Positions 8,308 to 18,405 of a stretch of 55,566 nucleotides of DNA are shown piece after piece; position 1 is the stretch's first letter; the number at the start of each line of letters is the position of its first letter. Both the position numbers and the translations under genes were made by a program. The notes beneath the pieces were generated by a model. That model was given only the letters and a program-made list of their open reading frames with translations, did not search any database and had not been told where the DNA came from. This DNA comes from Pseudoselenomonas ruminantium (GTDB lineage: Bacteria > Bacillota > Negativicutes > Selenomonadales > Selenomonadaceae): assembly GCF_900104055.1 (NCBI RefSeq), contig NZ_FNJQ01000026.1, positions 1 through 55,566 of the forward strand. Reading direction: 5' to 3'.

Positions 8308-8337
8308 AAAGCCCCGCGCAAATTTGCGCGGGGCTTT
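8308..8337 (-). terminator. 30-bp perfect palindrome, terminator of the mannose PTS operon
   Basis: AAAGCCCCGCGCAAA followed immediately by its exact reverse complement. It lies 50 bp after the IID stop. The T tract behind the stem is short on both strands (TTT or TTTT), so termination may be partial. Confidence 0.65.
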
Positions 8338-8388
8338 TGGGAATGAATATATAATGGAATGTGTATGTAGACTACTACTGGACTTATC

Positions 8389-9213
8389 TTAGGCGAAAAG
8401 ACCAACAGCGTAGCCGGCAATGCCAAGGGCGAAGAGCCCCAGGATGATAACCAGAGGATTAACACCCTTTTTCAACAGATACATGCAAGCGAATGTCATG
8501 AGCAGCGGAACGATGCCAGGCATCAGGCTGTCCAAGAGGCTCTGAACCGTGGTGACCACCTGTTCGCCCTGGCTGTTCGTGTAAGAAGACAGTACCAAGG
8601 GCATATTAACGGTCGTCCATTTGGCCACGAGGGCGCCCATGACGAGAAGACCGAGTACGGAGGAACCTTCGGTGAGGTAGCGCATGCGGTTGCCGCCTAC
8701 TTCGTTGACGAGTTCCGTACCTTTATCATAGCCGTACATTACGCCGTACCAGTTGGTCAGCAGGCGAATCACGTTGAAGGCGATGAAGAAGATCAGCGGG
8801 CCGACGATGCTGCCCGTGAGAGCCACACCAGCACCGAGAGCAGCCAGCACCGGACGCAGCGTGCCCCAGAAAATCGGATCGCCTACACCGGCCAGAGGAC
8901 CGATCAGACCTACTTTGACGCCAGAGAGGGTGTCCTCACCGATATCGGCGCCGTTGGCCTTTTTCTCTTCCATAGCGGCAATGATACCCATGATCGGGGT
9001 TGCCAGGAACGGCTGGGTGTTGAAGAATTCCAGATGGCGTTTCAGGGAACGCTTGTATTCTTCGGGATCATCTTTATAGAGCTTCTTGAGTGCCGGAATC
9101 AAGGACACGCAGAAGCCGATAGCCTGCATACGCTCGAAGTTGAAGGAGCCGAGCAGGAAGTTGGAACGAATGAAAATCGATACGAGATCGCCTTTTGTGA
9201 GCTGTTTTTCCAT
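8389..9213 (-). CDS. PTS mannose/fructose/sorbose family IID component
   Basis: A 274-residue ManZ-type protein. The N-terminal segment with SNFLLGSFNFERMQAIGF and the central GVKVGLIGPLAGVGDPIFWGT are typical of IID, which with IIC forms the membrane channel of this PTS family. Hydrophobic segments lie in the second half. AGGAGG precedes the ATG by eight bases. It is the third gene of the operon IIB-IIC-IID. The sugar cannot be told from sequence; mannose, N-acetyl sugars, sorbose or fructose are all used by the family. Confidence 0.93.
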   Translation of the reverse strand: MEKQLTKGDLVSIFIRSNFLLGSFNFERMQAIGFCVSLIPALKKLYKDDPEEYKRSLKRHLEFFNTQPFLATPIMGIIAAMEEKKANGADIGEDTLSGVKVGLIGPLAGVGDPIFWGTLRPVLAALGAGVALTGSIVGPLIFFIAFNVIRLLTNWYGVMYGYDKGTELVNEVGGNRMRYLTEGSSVLGLLVMGALVAKWTTVNMPLVLSSYTNSQGEQVVTTVQSLLDSLMPGIVPLLMTFACMYLLKKGVNPLVIILGLFALGIAGYAVGLFA

Positions 9214-9228
9214 GAGTCGTGCCTCCTA

Positions 9229-10026
9229 TTACATCAGATCGGAATCGTCGATTGCATCCAGCGGATCGGAAGAGCCGCCAGCGCCAGCACCGTTCAGTTC
9301 ACGCTGCAGGCCACGGATGTGGAAGTAAGCAGCGATGAGGCCGATAGCACCGAAACCGATCAGGTTGACGTTCGTGAATACGGCAATCAGGAAGCCCAGG
9401 AAGAAATACGGCATCAGAGATTTGGCGTTCATCATGTTGATGACCATCGCATAACCGACAACGACGATGAAACCACCGGAAACCTGCAGGCCGCGGGTGA
9501 TTACTTCCGGAATGGAAGCCAGCATGGAGTTGACCGTGTCCGTACCAGCAACAGCGGCGACGATAGCAGCCGGAACGGCTACGCGGATGCCCTGCAGCAG
9601 CAGGCCGCCGATATGGCACATCTCAATGCCGAAAGCGTTGCCTTCGAGCGCGAATTTATCGGCTAAATGCTGGAAGAATACCGTAATCGTACGCACGAAG
9701 ATCGTGAGCACCTGGCCAGCAGCGGCGAGAGGTACGGCCAAAGCGATACCAGCACCGATGGACTGGTGGCCGACGATTACGAGGATTGCCGAAACGACAG
9801 AAGCCAGAGCCGCATCCGGTGCCATGGCTGCACCGACGTTCATCCAGCCCAGAGCCAGCATTTCCAGAGTACCACCTAAGATAATACCAGTCGTCATATC
9901 ACCGAGGACAAGACCAACTAACGTGCAGGCAACCAGCGGACGATGGAACTGCGCTTCATCGAGCACACTTCCCATACCGGCAATGGCGGCCACAACGATG
10001 AGCAAAATAAATTGTACACTCGTCAT
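9229..10026 (-). CDS. PTS mannose/fructose/sorbose family IIC component
   Basis: A 265-residue, strongly hydrophobic ManY-type permease with about seven or eight membrane helices. Family segments include GMGSVLDEAQFHRPL and LALGWMNVGAAMAPD. It binds and translocates the sugar with IID. It starts after AGGGGGAAA and ends 15 bp before the IID gene. The C-terminal tail is acidic and glycine/serine-rich. Confidence 0.93.
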   Translation of the reverse strand: MTSVQFILLIVVAAIAGMGSVLDEAQFHRPLVACTLVGLVLGDMTTGIILGGTLEMLALGWMNVGAAMAPDAALASVVSAILVIVGHQSIGAGIALAVPLAAAGQVLTIFVRTITVFFQHLADKFALEGNAFGIEMCHIGGLLLQGIRVAVPAAIVAAVAGTDTVNSMLASIPEVITRGLQVSGGFIVVVGYAMVINMMNAKSLMPYFFLGFLIAVFTNVNLIGFGAIGLIAAYFHIRGLQRELNGAGAGGSSDPLDAIDDSDLM

Positions 10027-10071
10027 AATATAATTTCCCCCTAAAGTTTTCTCTATGAGTCCCTAAACGGA

Positions 10072-10563
10072 TCAGGCAAGACCTTTTGCCTTCAGAGCCG
10101 ACATCAAATCCCCTTTCGGCTCGCTGGCCAGTTTGCGGATTTCCACTTCGATGCCCATTTCCTGCAGCTCGAGCAGGGCTTTGACATCATCCGGGTTGAC
10201 CGCAACCGCACTGGAAATCAGCGTATCGCCGTCTTTGTAAGTCATACCGCCCAGGTTTACGGACTTGAACGGAATGCCACCCTTCACAGCACGGACCACA
10301 TCGGCCGGCTTCGTGAACAGGAACAACGTCTTGAACGAATCATACTTCGGGTTCTTATAAGCTTCGCAGGCCTTCTCCACAGGCACGACGTAAGCTTTGA
10401 TTCCCGGAGGAGCAACCTGCAGCAGGAGCTTCTTTCTCATCGTGTCCTGCGCGACTTCATCACTGCAGCACATGATACGGTTGCAGCCCGTTACCTTCGT
10501 CCAAACAGTAGCGACCTGACCATGAATCAGACGGTCATCAATACGGCAAAATGCGATTTCCAT
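10072..10563 (-). CDS. PTS mannose/fructose/sorbose family IIB component
   Basis: A 163-residue cytoplasmic IIB protein. The phosphorylated histidine is H14 in IDDRLIHGQV, the family hallmark. It passes phosphate from IIA to the incoming sugar. First gene of the IIB-IIC-IID operon. The gene normally found with it, a mannose-type IIA or a fused IIAB, is absent here, so phosphate must come from a IIA encoded elsewhere. Confidence 0.93.
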   Translation of the reverse strand: MEIAFCRIDDRLIHGQVATVWTKVTGCNRIMCCSDEVAQDTMRKKLLLQVAPPGIKAYVVPVEKACEAYKNPKYDSFKTLFLFTKPADVVRAVKGGIPFKSVNLGGMTYKDGDTLISSAVAVNPDDVKALLELQEMGIEVEIRKLASEPKGDLMSALKAKGLA

Positions 10564-10649
10564 AATTCATTCCCCTTTCGGAATCATTCTCTCGCACCTT
10601 TCCCTAGCGGCGCAAGAATGTTAAGCTTTGTTTTTTTCTGACAATAAGA

Positions 10650-10678
10650 ATTATAAGGGAAAATCCGACCAAAGTCAG
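10650..10678 (-). promoter_or_regulatory. Promoter of the mannose-family PTS operon
   Basis: Minus strand: CTGACT, 17-bp spacer, TATAAT. It lies 87 bp upstream of the IIB start. No sigma-54 element (GG-N10-GC) was noticed, unlike LevR-controlled mannose operons. Confidence 0.6.
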
Positions 10679-10687
10679 CTGAAATCT

Positions 10688-10739
10688 GTCACATATTGTC
10701 AAAAAACCTCATGACATTTGTCACAGGAAACGTTTACCT
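10688..10739. promoter_or_regulatory. Candidate operator cluster (inverted repeats, cre-like site)
   Basis: Between the divergent PTS operon and rpiR-type gene lie TGTCACATATTGTCA, the palindrome TGACATTTGTCA (10712-10723) and GGAAACGTTTACC (10726-10738), which resembles a CcpA cre site. The repeated TGTCAC/TGACA units suit an operator for a shared regulator. Binding by the adjacent RpiR protein is inference. Confidence 0.45.
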
Positions 10740-10823
10740 CTATAAAAAAAAGAAATAACGCTTTTCTTCCCCGTATTTTTTCCTATATAATGAGGACGAA
10801 ACAAATGCAAAGGAGTGACCACT

Positions 10824-11687
10824 ATGCGCCTGTTGAAGGCCATGCAGGAAAAGGAGCGTTTTTCCTGCACCGAAGAGAATATCGTGGATTACATCCTGGC
10901 CCATCCCGCCCAGATTGCGGAGATGACCACCCGGGAGCTGGCCGAGAAGACCTATACCAGTCCCGCTGCCATCTTCCGCCTGTGCCAGAAGCTAGGGCTC
11001 AAGGGTTATAATGAATTCAAGATCAAGTTCACGAGCGAGATCAACCGCACCCTGCCCTGCGGTTCCCATATCATGCGCCGCCCCATCACCGACAAGGACA
11101 GTACCTCGGATATCGTGCGCAAGATTGCCCAGCTCGAAGTCGAAGCCATCGAGGAGACGAAAAACGAAATGGACCTGCACCAGTTAGAGCGCATTGCCGC
11201 GCTGCTGGACAAGTCCACAATCATCGATATCTATGCTTATGACCAGAATTACTCGCTGGCCCAAATGGCGGTCTATAATTTCCTGCAGATCCAGCGCATG
11301 GCCGTGGCCCATAATTCCCTGAACAGCCAGCTTTCCGCTGCCCTTTGCTCCGACCAGACACATATCGCCTTCATCATCAGCCGTTCAGGGCTGAATCAGC
11401 GCCTGATCCGCACGGCCAAGATCCTCAAGAAGCGCAATGTGCCCACGGTACTCCTGTCCACCAGCCGCCAGACCGAGCTGGCCAGCCTCTGTCCGGAGTT
11501 CCTCTACGTGGCCAATACCATCGACTATCTGGACCTCGGCGGCAATATCTTCAGCGTGGGCGTGCGTTACTATTTCGACGTGCTGATCAGCATGCTGCTC
11601 TCCCATCACTTCCAGGAAGTCGAAGACTTCTATGTGGAATTCGAGAATTACTTAGGTCATGCCGAGGATAAGAACCGGCTTTGGTAA
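10824..11687 (+). CDS. RpiR/MurR-family transcriptional regulator (HTH + SIS)
   Basis: A regulator of 287 residues. An N-terminal RpiR helix-turn-helix (about residues 5-75, with MTTRELAEKTYTSPAAIFRLCQKLGLKGY) is joined to a C-terminal SIS domain that usually binds a phosphosugar. A GTG at 10815 is in frame, but the ATG at 10824 has AAAGGAG eight bases before it and is chosen. A TATAAT lies at 10786-10791. It is divergent from the mannose-family PTS genes, which makes them the likely target, with the sugar phosphate as effector. Confidence 0.9.
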   Translation: MRLLKAMQEKERFSCTEENIVDYILAHPAQIAEMTTRELAEKTYTSPAAIFRLCQKLGLKGYNEFKIKFTSEINRTLPCGSHIMRRPITDKDSTSDIVRKIAQLEVEAIEETKNEMDLHQLERIAALLDKSTIIDIYAYDQNYSLAQMAVYNFLQIQRMAVAHNSLNSQLSAALCSDQTHIAFIISRSGLNQRLIRTAKILKKRNVPTVLLSTSRQTELASLCPEFLYVANTIDYLDLGGNIFSVGVRYYFDVLISMLLSHHFQEVEDFYVEFENYLGHAEDKNRLW

Positions 11688-11699
11688 AGGCCTGATGAC

Positions 11700-12254
11700 T
11701 CAGCCCTGCCAGCGGGGAAAGAGCTCTGCCTCCACGCCGAGCTGGTCGCAGATCTTGCCCACCAGCATGTCCACCAGTTCGGCAATGGTCTGCGGCCGGT
11801 GGTAGAACCCCGGCGCGGCGGGCACGATCTTCACGCCCAGCTGCGCCAGCTTCAGCAGGTTTTCCAGATGGATGGCGTGCATGGGGGTTTCCCGGGGCAC
11901 GAGTACCAATTTGCGCCCTTCCTTGAGCATGACATCTGCCGCCCGCGTCAACAGGTTATCCGACAGGCTATGGGCAATGCTGGCCACGGTCTTCATGGAG
12001 CAGGGCAGGACCGCCATGGCATCCACCTGGAAGGAGCCGCTGGCAATGGCCGCGCCCACATTGGCATTATCGTAGAGCATATCCACTCTGGCCTGCAGGT
12101 CAGAGTGCGTGACCTTGCATTCATATTCCAGCACCTGCCAGCCGCTGTCCGTGACAACCGCATGCACTTCATGCCCCGCTTCTTTCAATACATCAATGAG
12201 GCGCAGGGCATAGATGCTGCCGCTGGCACCGGTTATTCCTACAACTATCTTCAT
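11700..12254 (-). CDS. ubiX: Flavin prenyltransferase UbiX
   Basis: A 184-residue enzyme joining a dimethylallyl group to FMN to make prenylated FMN, the cofactor of UbiD-type decarboxylases. Seen: the nucleotide-binding start KIVVGITGASGS, the motif LPCSMKTVA and the phosphate-binding LVPRETPMH. The longer reading frame adds 18 unlikely residues; the ATG at 12254 precedes the conserved start. No ubiD is nearby. It may serve a decarboxylase of menaquinone synthesis or of aromatic acids. It converges tail to tail with the rpiR-type gene. Confidence 0.93.
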   Translation of the reverse strand: MKIVVGITGASGSIYALRLIDVLKEAGHEVHAVVTDSGWQVLEYECKVTHSDLQARVDMLYDNANVGAAIASGSFQVDAMAVLPCSMKTVASIAHSLSDNLLTRAADVMLKEGRKLVLVPRETPMHAIHLENLLKLAQLGVKIVPAAPGFYHRPQTIAELVDMLVGKICDQLGVEAELFPRWQG

Positions 12255-12344
12255 CTTGTTTTGCCTCTTTCCTATATATCCTTCTATAATTATAGCAAAG
12301 GCCTCCACTCCGCGGCAAATAATAGAAACCGGAACAATGTTTCA

Positions 12345-12380
12345 CTTGTTTCGGCTTTTTTTGTCTTTTTCCGAAACAAG
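12345..12380. promoter_or_regulatory. Inverted repeat, candidate operator or hairpin
   Basis: CTTGTTTCGG at 12345-12354 is repeated exactly in inverse as CCGAAACAAG at 12371-12380. It sits about 25 bp upstream of the -35 box of the cellobiose operon, a position suited to an activator or repressor. With the T-rich loop it could also be a hairpin. Confidence 0.45.
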
Positions 12381-12402
12381 CCCCCGCAATAGTCTGAATC
12401 TA

Positions 12403-12431
12403 TTGAACCGCCACGCAAGTGATGTTATAGT
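12403..12431 (+). promoter_or_regulatory. Promoter of the cellobiose PTS operon
   Basis: TTGAAC, 17-bp spacer, TATAGT. It lies 57 bp before the IIC start. Confidence 0.6.
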
Positions 12432-12487
12432 AAGTTTGTCTTAAGTCAAGATTGCATTTATATCACATGAGCAAAGGAGTTATCAAA

Positions 12488-13846
12488 ATGAACAAACAGG
12501 AACTGTTCGATAAGTTCATCGAGTTCATGGGGCGCTTCGCGGAAATCCGTGCTGTAGCCGCCCTGCGCGATGGCTTTATCATGACCACCCCCTTTACCAT
12601 TTGCGGTTCGGTATTTTTGCTTTTGGCCAACCTGCCGATTCCTGGCTACGCCGAATTCATGGCTGGCATCTTCGGACCGGAATGGACGGCTCCCTTGAAC
12701 GCCGTTTCCGGCGCGACCTTCAGTGTACTTGCTTTCATCGCCGTTCTGGCCATCACCTATAAATATGTAGAAGCGGAAGGCTGCGATGCCATCATGGCCT
12801 CGATTCTCGCGCTCTCCACTTTCCTGATCGTCCTGCCGCCCACGGTCACGGCCACTGGCGGTGCTGTTGTGGATAACATCATCCCCAAGGCCTGGGCAGG
12901 CAGCAATGGCGTCATCACCGCCATCCTCGTGAGCTTCGTGGTTTCCTGGGTATTCTGCTACTGCGAGAAGAACCACATCGGCATCAAGATGCCGCCCGCC
13001 GTTCCCGGCGGTGTGGCCAAGGCCTTCGAAGCACTGACGCCGGGCATGGTGCTCTTCACCCTCGGGGCAGCAGTTTACGGCCTCTGCCATTTCCTGGGTG
13101 CCACGACCTTCCCGGAACTCATCTTCAAGATCGTACAGACGCCGTTGCAAGGCCTGTCTGATACCCTGATCGGCGGTTCCATCATCGCTGCCCTCCAGAG
13201 CATCCTGTTCTGGGCCGGCATCCATGGACCGAACGTTGTGGGCGGCGTGGTCAACCCGATCCTCATCGCCAACTCCCTCGACAACCAGCATATCATCGAC
13301 ATGGGTATGCAGCTGGCTGGCAACCCCGATGCCAAGATCATCACCTGCCAGATCAACGACGTGTTCATCAAATCCGGCGGCTGCGGCCTGACCATCGGCC
13401 TTTTGCTTGCCAGCTGGCTCTCGGCCAAATCTTCCCAGATGAAGTCCATCACGAAACTGGCCTCCGTGCCGGGCCTCTTCAATATCAACGAGCCGATTAT
13501 CTTTGGCCTGCCGATTGTCTTCAACCCGTACCTTTTAGTACCGTTTATCCTCGTGCCGCTGCTGGCGCTGATCATCACCTATGCGTCCATAGCTATAGGC
13601 TTCATGAATCCCTTCAGCGCCGTCCAGGTTCCCTGGACCACGCCGCCCATCATCGCCGGTCTGCTCTTGAATGGCTGGCAGGGTGCCGTAGTGCAGATCA
13701 TCATCATCGCCATGAGCACCGCCGTCTACTTCCCGTTCGTCCGCGCCCAGGACAAAGCCATGCTGGCTGAGGAGCAGGGCGAAGGCAGCGATGGTAAGCA
13801 GCATGACGATAGCGAAGAGTCCGGCGAGCCCGCTTTGCACCACTAA
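12488..13846 (+). CDS. celB: PTS lactose/cellobiose family IIC component
   Basis: A membrane permease of 452 residues for a beta-diglucoside. About ten hydrophobic segments are visible; family segments include RDGFIMTTPFTICGS near residue 30 and INEPIIFGLPIVFNP in the second half. The ATG at 12488 with AAAGGAG is used rather than the upstream ATG. The C-terminal tail is acidic and histidine-containing. It is followed by a repeat hairpin, then IIB, IIA and a GH1 enzyme, so the substrate is probably cellobiose or an aryl-beta-glucoside. Confidence 0.93.
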   Translation: MNKQELFDKFIEFMGRFAEIRAVAALRDGFIMTTPFTICGSVFLLLANLPIPGYAEFMAGIFGPEWTAPLNAVSGATFSVLAFIAVLAITYKYVEAEGCDAIMASILALSTFLIVLPPTVTATGGAVVDNIIPKAWAGSNGVITAILVSFVVSWVFCYCEKNHIGIKMPPAVPGGVAKAFEALTPGMVLFTLGAAVYGLCHFLGATTFPELIFKIVQTPLQGLSDTLIGGSIIAALQSILFWAGIHGPNVVGGVVNPILIANSLDNQHIIDMGMQLAGNPDAKIITCQINDVFIKSGGCGLTIGLLLASWLSAKSSQMKSITKLASVPGLFNINEPIIFGLPIVFNPYLLVPFILVPLLALIITYASIAIGFMNPFSAVQVPWTTPPIIAGLLLNGWQGAVVQIIIIAMSTAVYFPFVRAQDKAMLAEEQGEGSDGKQHDDSEESGEPALHH

Positions 13847-13851
13847 AAAAA

Positions 13852-13913
13852 GCCTTCCCCTTGAGCCACCTCATCCACCGCTATGCGGTCCCCCTTCCCC
13901 TCAAGGGGAAGGC
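13852..13913 (+). repeat. Palindromic repeat inside the cellobiose operon
   Basis: A 14-bp perfect outer stem (GCCTTCCCCTTGAG with CTCAAGGGGAAGGC) encloses a small ACCGC-TAT-GCGGT hairpin. The right arm can also pair with a nearer CCTTCCCCT, giving two exclusive folds. It resembles REP-like elements that I recall from many gut Firmicutes. Placed between IIC and IIB, it may protect the upstream mRNA or reduce downstream expression. Confidence 0.7.
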
Positions 13914-13997
13914 AGAAAACAAAATTTTTGCAGGAATTGTTTTAATTAACGTCTAATTAGATATATTTAGGCCCATATTTTTGAAAGGATGATTATC

Positions 13998-14300
13998 ATG
14001 AAAAAAATCACGTTACTCTGTGCCGCAGGTATGAGCACCAGCATGCTGGTTAAAGCCATGCAGAAGGCTGCCGCTGACGAGAACTTCGAATGTGAGATTG
14101 CCGCATACCCGACTTCTGAAGCCAAGGACAAAGCCGCTGGTTCCGATGTGATCCTGCTCGGCCCCCAGGTGCGTTTTCAGAAGAACAAGATTGCCGAAAT
14201 CCTGCCGGGCATTCCCGTGGAAGCCATCGACATGCGCATGTACGGCCGTATGGATGGCGCCGGCGTCCTCAAATTCGCCCGCGAGAAAATGAACGCCTGA
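13998..14300 (+). CDS. celA: PTS lactose/cellobiose family IIB component
   Basis: A 100-residue cytoplasmic IIB with the phosphocysteine C8 in LLCAAGMSTS. It transfers phosphate from IIA to the sugar carried by IIC. The start is the ATG at 13998, nine bases after AAAGG; the ATG nine bases earlier is too close to that site. It belongs to the operon IIC-IIB-IIA-GH1 despite the 150-bp gap holding the repeat hairpin. Confidence 0.93.
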   Translation: MKKITLLCAAGMSTSMLVKAMQKAAADENFECEIAAYPTSEAKDKAAGSDVILLGPQVRFQKNKIAEILPGIPVEAIDMRMYGRMDGAGVLKFAREKMNA

Positions 14301-14333
14301 TTATTAGTACCAGTCCGAAAGGTGGATTTACCC

Positions 14334-14666
14334 TTGGAAGAATTAGAACTCATTGCCTTTAAGATCATTTCCGGTGTCGGCGCTGCCCGCAGCTCCTACA
14401 TCGAAGCCATTCAGGCCGCCAAGGCTGGCGACTACGAACGGGCAGAAAAGCTCATCGCCGAAGGGGATGAAAGCTTTGTCGAAGGGCACGATGCCCATGC
14501 AGGTCTTCTCACACGCGAGGCCAACGAAGGCCAGGGCAGCACCGTATCGCTGCTGATCCTGCACGCGGAAGACCAGCTCATGAGCGCAGAGGGCTTCAAG
14601 ACCATTGCGCAGGAATTCATCGATGCCTATAAGCGCATCGACAAACTCGAAGCAAAACTGAAATAA
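14334..14666 (+). CDS. celC: PTS lactose/cellobiose family IIA component
   Basis: A 110-residue helical IIA protein that accepts phosphate from HPr on H77 in LLILHAEDQLMSA, the lactose/cellobiose IIA signature. Two non-ATG starts are possible: GTG at 14322, which overlaps the Shine-Dalgarno itself, and TTG at 14334, eight bases after GAAAGGTGG. The TTG is preferred. The segment EGDESFVEGHDAHAGLLTREA is typical of the family. Confidence 0.92.
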   Translation: MEELELIAFKIISGVGAARSSYIEAIQAAKAGDYERAEKLIAEGDESFVEGHDAHAGLLTREANEGQGSTVSLLILHAEDQLMSAEGFKTIAQEFIDAYKRIDKLEAKLK

Positions 14667-16133
<1,467 letters not shown>

Positions 16134-16158
16134 GCCAAAAGATTCCATATGTAAAAAT

Positions 16159-16206
16159 AAGACCCCCTGCGAGGAATATATGTCACCTCCTCGCAGGGGG
16201 TCTTTT
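16159..16206. terminator. Bidirectional terminator
   Basis: A 16-bp stem (AAGACCCCCTGCGAGG with its complement, 14-nt loop) flanked by T tracts on both strands. It separates the convergent GH1 and clostripain-like genes. Confidence 0.9.
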
Positions 16207-16243
16207 AGCTTAAAGCTGCTGTCAATCTCATTTCCCTAATAAT

Positions 16244-18259
16244 TTATTCCACCACAGTAACTATCTGACCATCCTTGATGGTGAACTGTACGAGTTTGGA
16301 CAATGCACTGTCACCGGCAGGTGTCATGAATTCAAAACAGTATCCATAGACACCATCGCCCATGTTCTCTTCCGCCAATGTCGGCTGATCGCCAATGGTG
16401 AAGGTATCCACTTCCACCTGCGTAAAATCTTCATCATCCCCGGAAATGGTCATGCCATAGTGCAGGGTGGTAATCTGATCGCCGGCTTTAAGACGGATCA
16501 GATTGCGGTCCCCCATGCCTTGATTGTCAATTCCCTTGCGGGCACCGATGATATGGTATTTTTTATCCGCAAAGGTATAGGTTACCTGCAAATTACATTC
16601 CACACCGTTTAGTTTGATGGGCACCGAATAGATATTGTATCCATCCTCCTCTGCTGTGATTTCCACATACACAGGATGACCATCCAGCATGGGCCAGGTT
16701 CCCTGGAAATTATCCTTGAAAATTCCCCTTTCCCAGTCCGCATTGATATCAGCATCACTGCCTAAATAAAGAATGATATCCTCATCAGCATCCATATAGA
16801 CTAACTGGCAATGGACGCTGGACAGCATATTCATCTGCTCTTTGGTCAGCTTCACAAAGGAATCGCCATGCGCATCCACATCCACAACTATATCCTCCAG
16901 CGTCTCCACTTTGAATAATTTTTGCTGTATTTTCTGCTGTGGAATCTGCAAACCGGTGTCCCCTTGTACCGTGCCAGCCAGCAAGGCCTCGCCCTCCTTG
17001 GGCATCCGGCCATATATCAGATAATGATAGAGGCATTTCTGCGCTAAGGGTGCCGCCTGTTGCGCCGCATAGTTGGCAAAAGTCTCCGCATTGCCATCAT
17101 AGGAATAGAATCCCGAAAGTCCCTGTCCCTTATTGCGGTAATCCCCCTGCACCTTGTAGATTACAGCCTGATTGACAGCCTGCACCAGCTGATCAGCTGT
17201 GTTGGGCAGGAGTTTGACTGCCTTTTTCGCAAAATCCCCCAGGTCCACCATATTGGCATAGCCCTGATAGCGGGTATTGCCGCCATAATTTTCCGCCTGT
17301 TTGGCTCCACGCCCGAAGGCCGCAAAGAATCCATACGGATTTGATCTGGCCTGCCGCAGGGCTTCCAAGCCAAAGGCCTCATAGGCGGTCCGCAGTTCGG
17401 GAACTTTTCCCAAATCAACCACAGACATGGTGGCAGCTTCTTCCGTACCGTAATCCCGGCAGCCCTTCATATAGGTATCACAGATGACCTGCCCCAAAGC
17501 TGCACCTCCCATAGCGGGATTTTTCGCCAACGCCCCCACCCAGCCGGCATAATTCCAGCCATTGCCCGGCTCCAGTTCCTCAGAAGCCGTCATATAGCGG
17601 CCAATCCCCTGCAGGGTATTGGCCACATCATATGCCGCCATCAGACAGGCATCAAAACCGATCAGTTCAAAGGGGGGATTATCATTTACCGCCGGATGAA
17701 CAGACGTAAACGCGTCCCGGATATCATTAAGGCTCAGGGTATTTCCCGTACGTTCATCCTTGCAGACGCCAGCAGCACTGCCTCCACCATGATCCCAAAA
17801 TACAAATACCCGATGGTCAGCCGTGAAATTATCCCTGCCATACCGCAGAAATGCTGCTAGCGTATCCTTATTCCCCATATCGGCATCCGCAGCTTTTTCC
17901 AGCTCATGCAGTCCATCCTTATCATACAGATACCGGCCAATAACACCCTCGTCCACAGTATTGTTATGCCAGGTTTCTGTGCCGCCAGTCTGAATCAGGA
18001 CTTTCACATTCGCAGGCAGATCAACCTGCTGCAATTCCTTCAGATCAGCGCTGGCCGCTCCCATCTCCGATTCCAAATCCGTGCCGCATAGATACCAATA
18101 AACCAGCCAGGTATCCTCAGCCCGATAAGCATTGGCAAACAATGGCGCCTTCGCCCCTTCATCGTCCTCATCATCCAGACAACCTGCCAATAGCAATATC
18201 ATGGCAAAAATCGCCATCAGCAGCAAAGCCAGCTGTCGGATTTTCCTCACCCATTGCAT
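16244..18259 (-). CDS. Clostripain-like cysteine protease (C11), lipoprotein
   Basis: A 671-residue surface protease. A positively charged N-terminus and hydrophobic stretch end in the lipobox LLAGC, with C27 the lipid anchor. The C11 catalytic dyad is visible: H157 in FWDHGGGS and C205 in IGFDACLMA. Clostripain peptidases usually cut after arginine or lysine; the specificity here is not readable. The last 250 residues look like beta-rich accessory domains. It is a single-gene unit between two terminators. It may process surface proteins or digest host and dietary peptides. Confidence 0.9.
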   Translation of the reverse strand: MQWVRKIRQLALLLMAIFAMILLLAGCLDDEDDEGAKAPLFANAYRAEDTWLVYWYLCGTDLESEMGAASADLKELQQVDLPANVKVLIQTGGTETWHNNTVDEGVIGRYLYDKDGLHELEKAADADMGNKDTLAAFLRYGRDNFTADHRVFVFWDHGGGSAAGVCKDERTGNTLSLNDIRDAFTSVHPAVNDNPPFELIGFDACLMAAYDVANTLQGIGRYMTASEELEPGNGWNYAGWVGALAKNPAMGGAALGQVICDTYMKGCRDYGTEEAATMSVVDLGKVPELRTAYEAFGLEALRQARSNPYGFFAAFGRGAKQAENYGGNTRYQGYANMVDLGDFAKKAVKLLPNTADQLVQAVNQAVIYKVQGDYRNKGQGLSGFYSYDGNAETFANYAAQQAAPLAQKCLYHYLIYGRMPKEGEALLAGTVQGDTGLQIPQQKIQQKLFKVETLEDIVVDVDAHGDSFVKLTKEQMNMLSSVHCQLVYMDADEDIILYLGSDADINADWERGIFKDNFQGTWPMLDGHPVYVEITAEEDGYNIYSVPIKLNGVECNLQVTYTFADKKYHIIGARKGIDNQGMGDRNLIRLKAGDQITTLHYGMTISGDDEDFTQVEVDTFTIGDQPTLAEENMGDGVYGYCFEFMTPAGDSALSKLVQFTIKDGQIVTVVE

Positions 18260-18365
18260 AACCTCACCTCATTCCCCAAAGCTCCTGCCACGCTTATTAT
18301 ATAAAAATATTTTTATATTCGTCAATATTATTAAATTTATCTGATTAATCCATCTTTATTTCTTC

Positions 18366-18395
18366 AAAAAAAGGAGACACCCGCAGGCATCTCCT
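18366..18395 (-). terminator. Terminator of the P-type ATPase operon
   Basis: On the minus strand a nine-pair stem (GGAGATGCC with GGTGTCTCC, two G-U pairs) is followed by seven T residues, directly after the last gene of the operon. Confidence 0.8.
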
Positions 18396-18405
18396 GTAAA
18401 CCTAT

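Noticed and set aside
8086-8346. An 86-codon plus-strand frame between the terminators
   Set aside because: It starts inside the terminator stem, lacks a ribosome site and is made of Phe/Leu/Ile-rich translation of AT-rich DNA; the minus-strand 45-residue frame has far better signals.
10564-10760. Sigma-54 promoter for the mannose-family PTS
   Set aside because: No GG-N10-GC element at suitable distance and no LevR-type activator gene; a sigma-70-type promoter is present.
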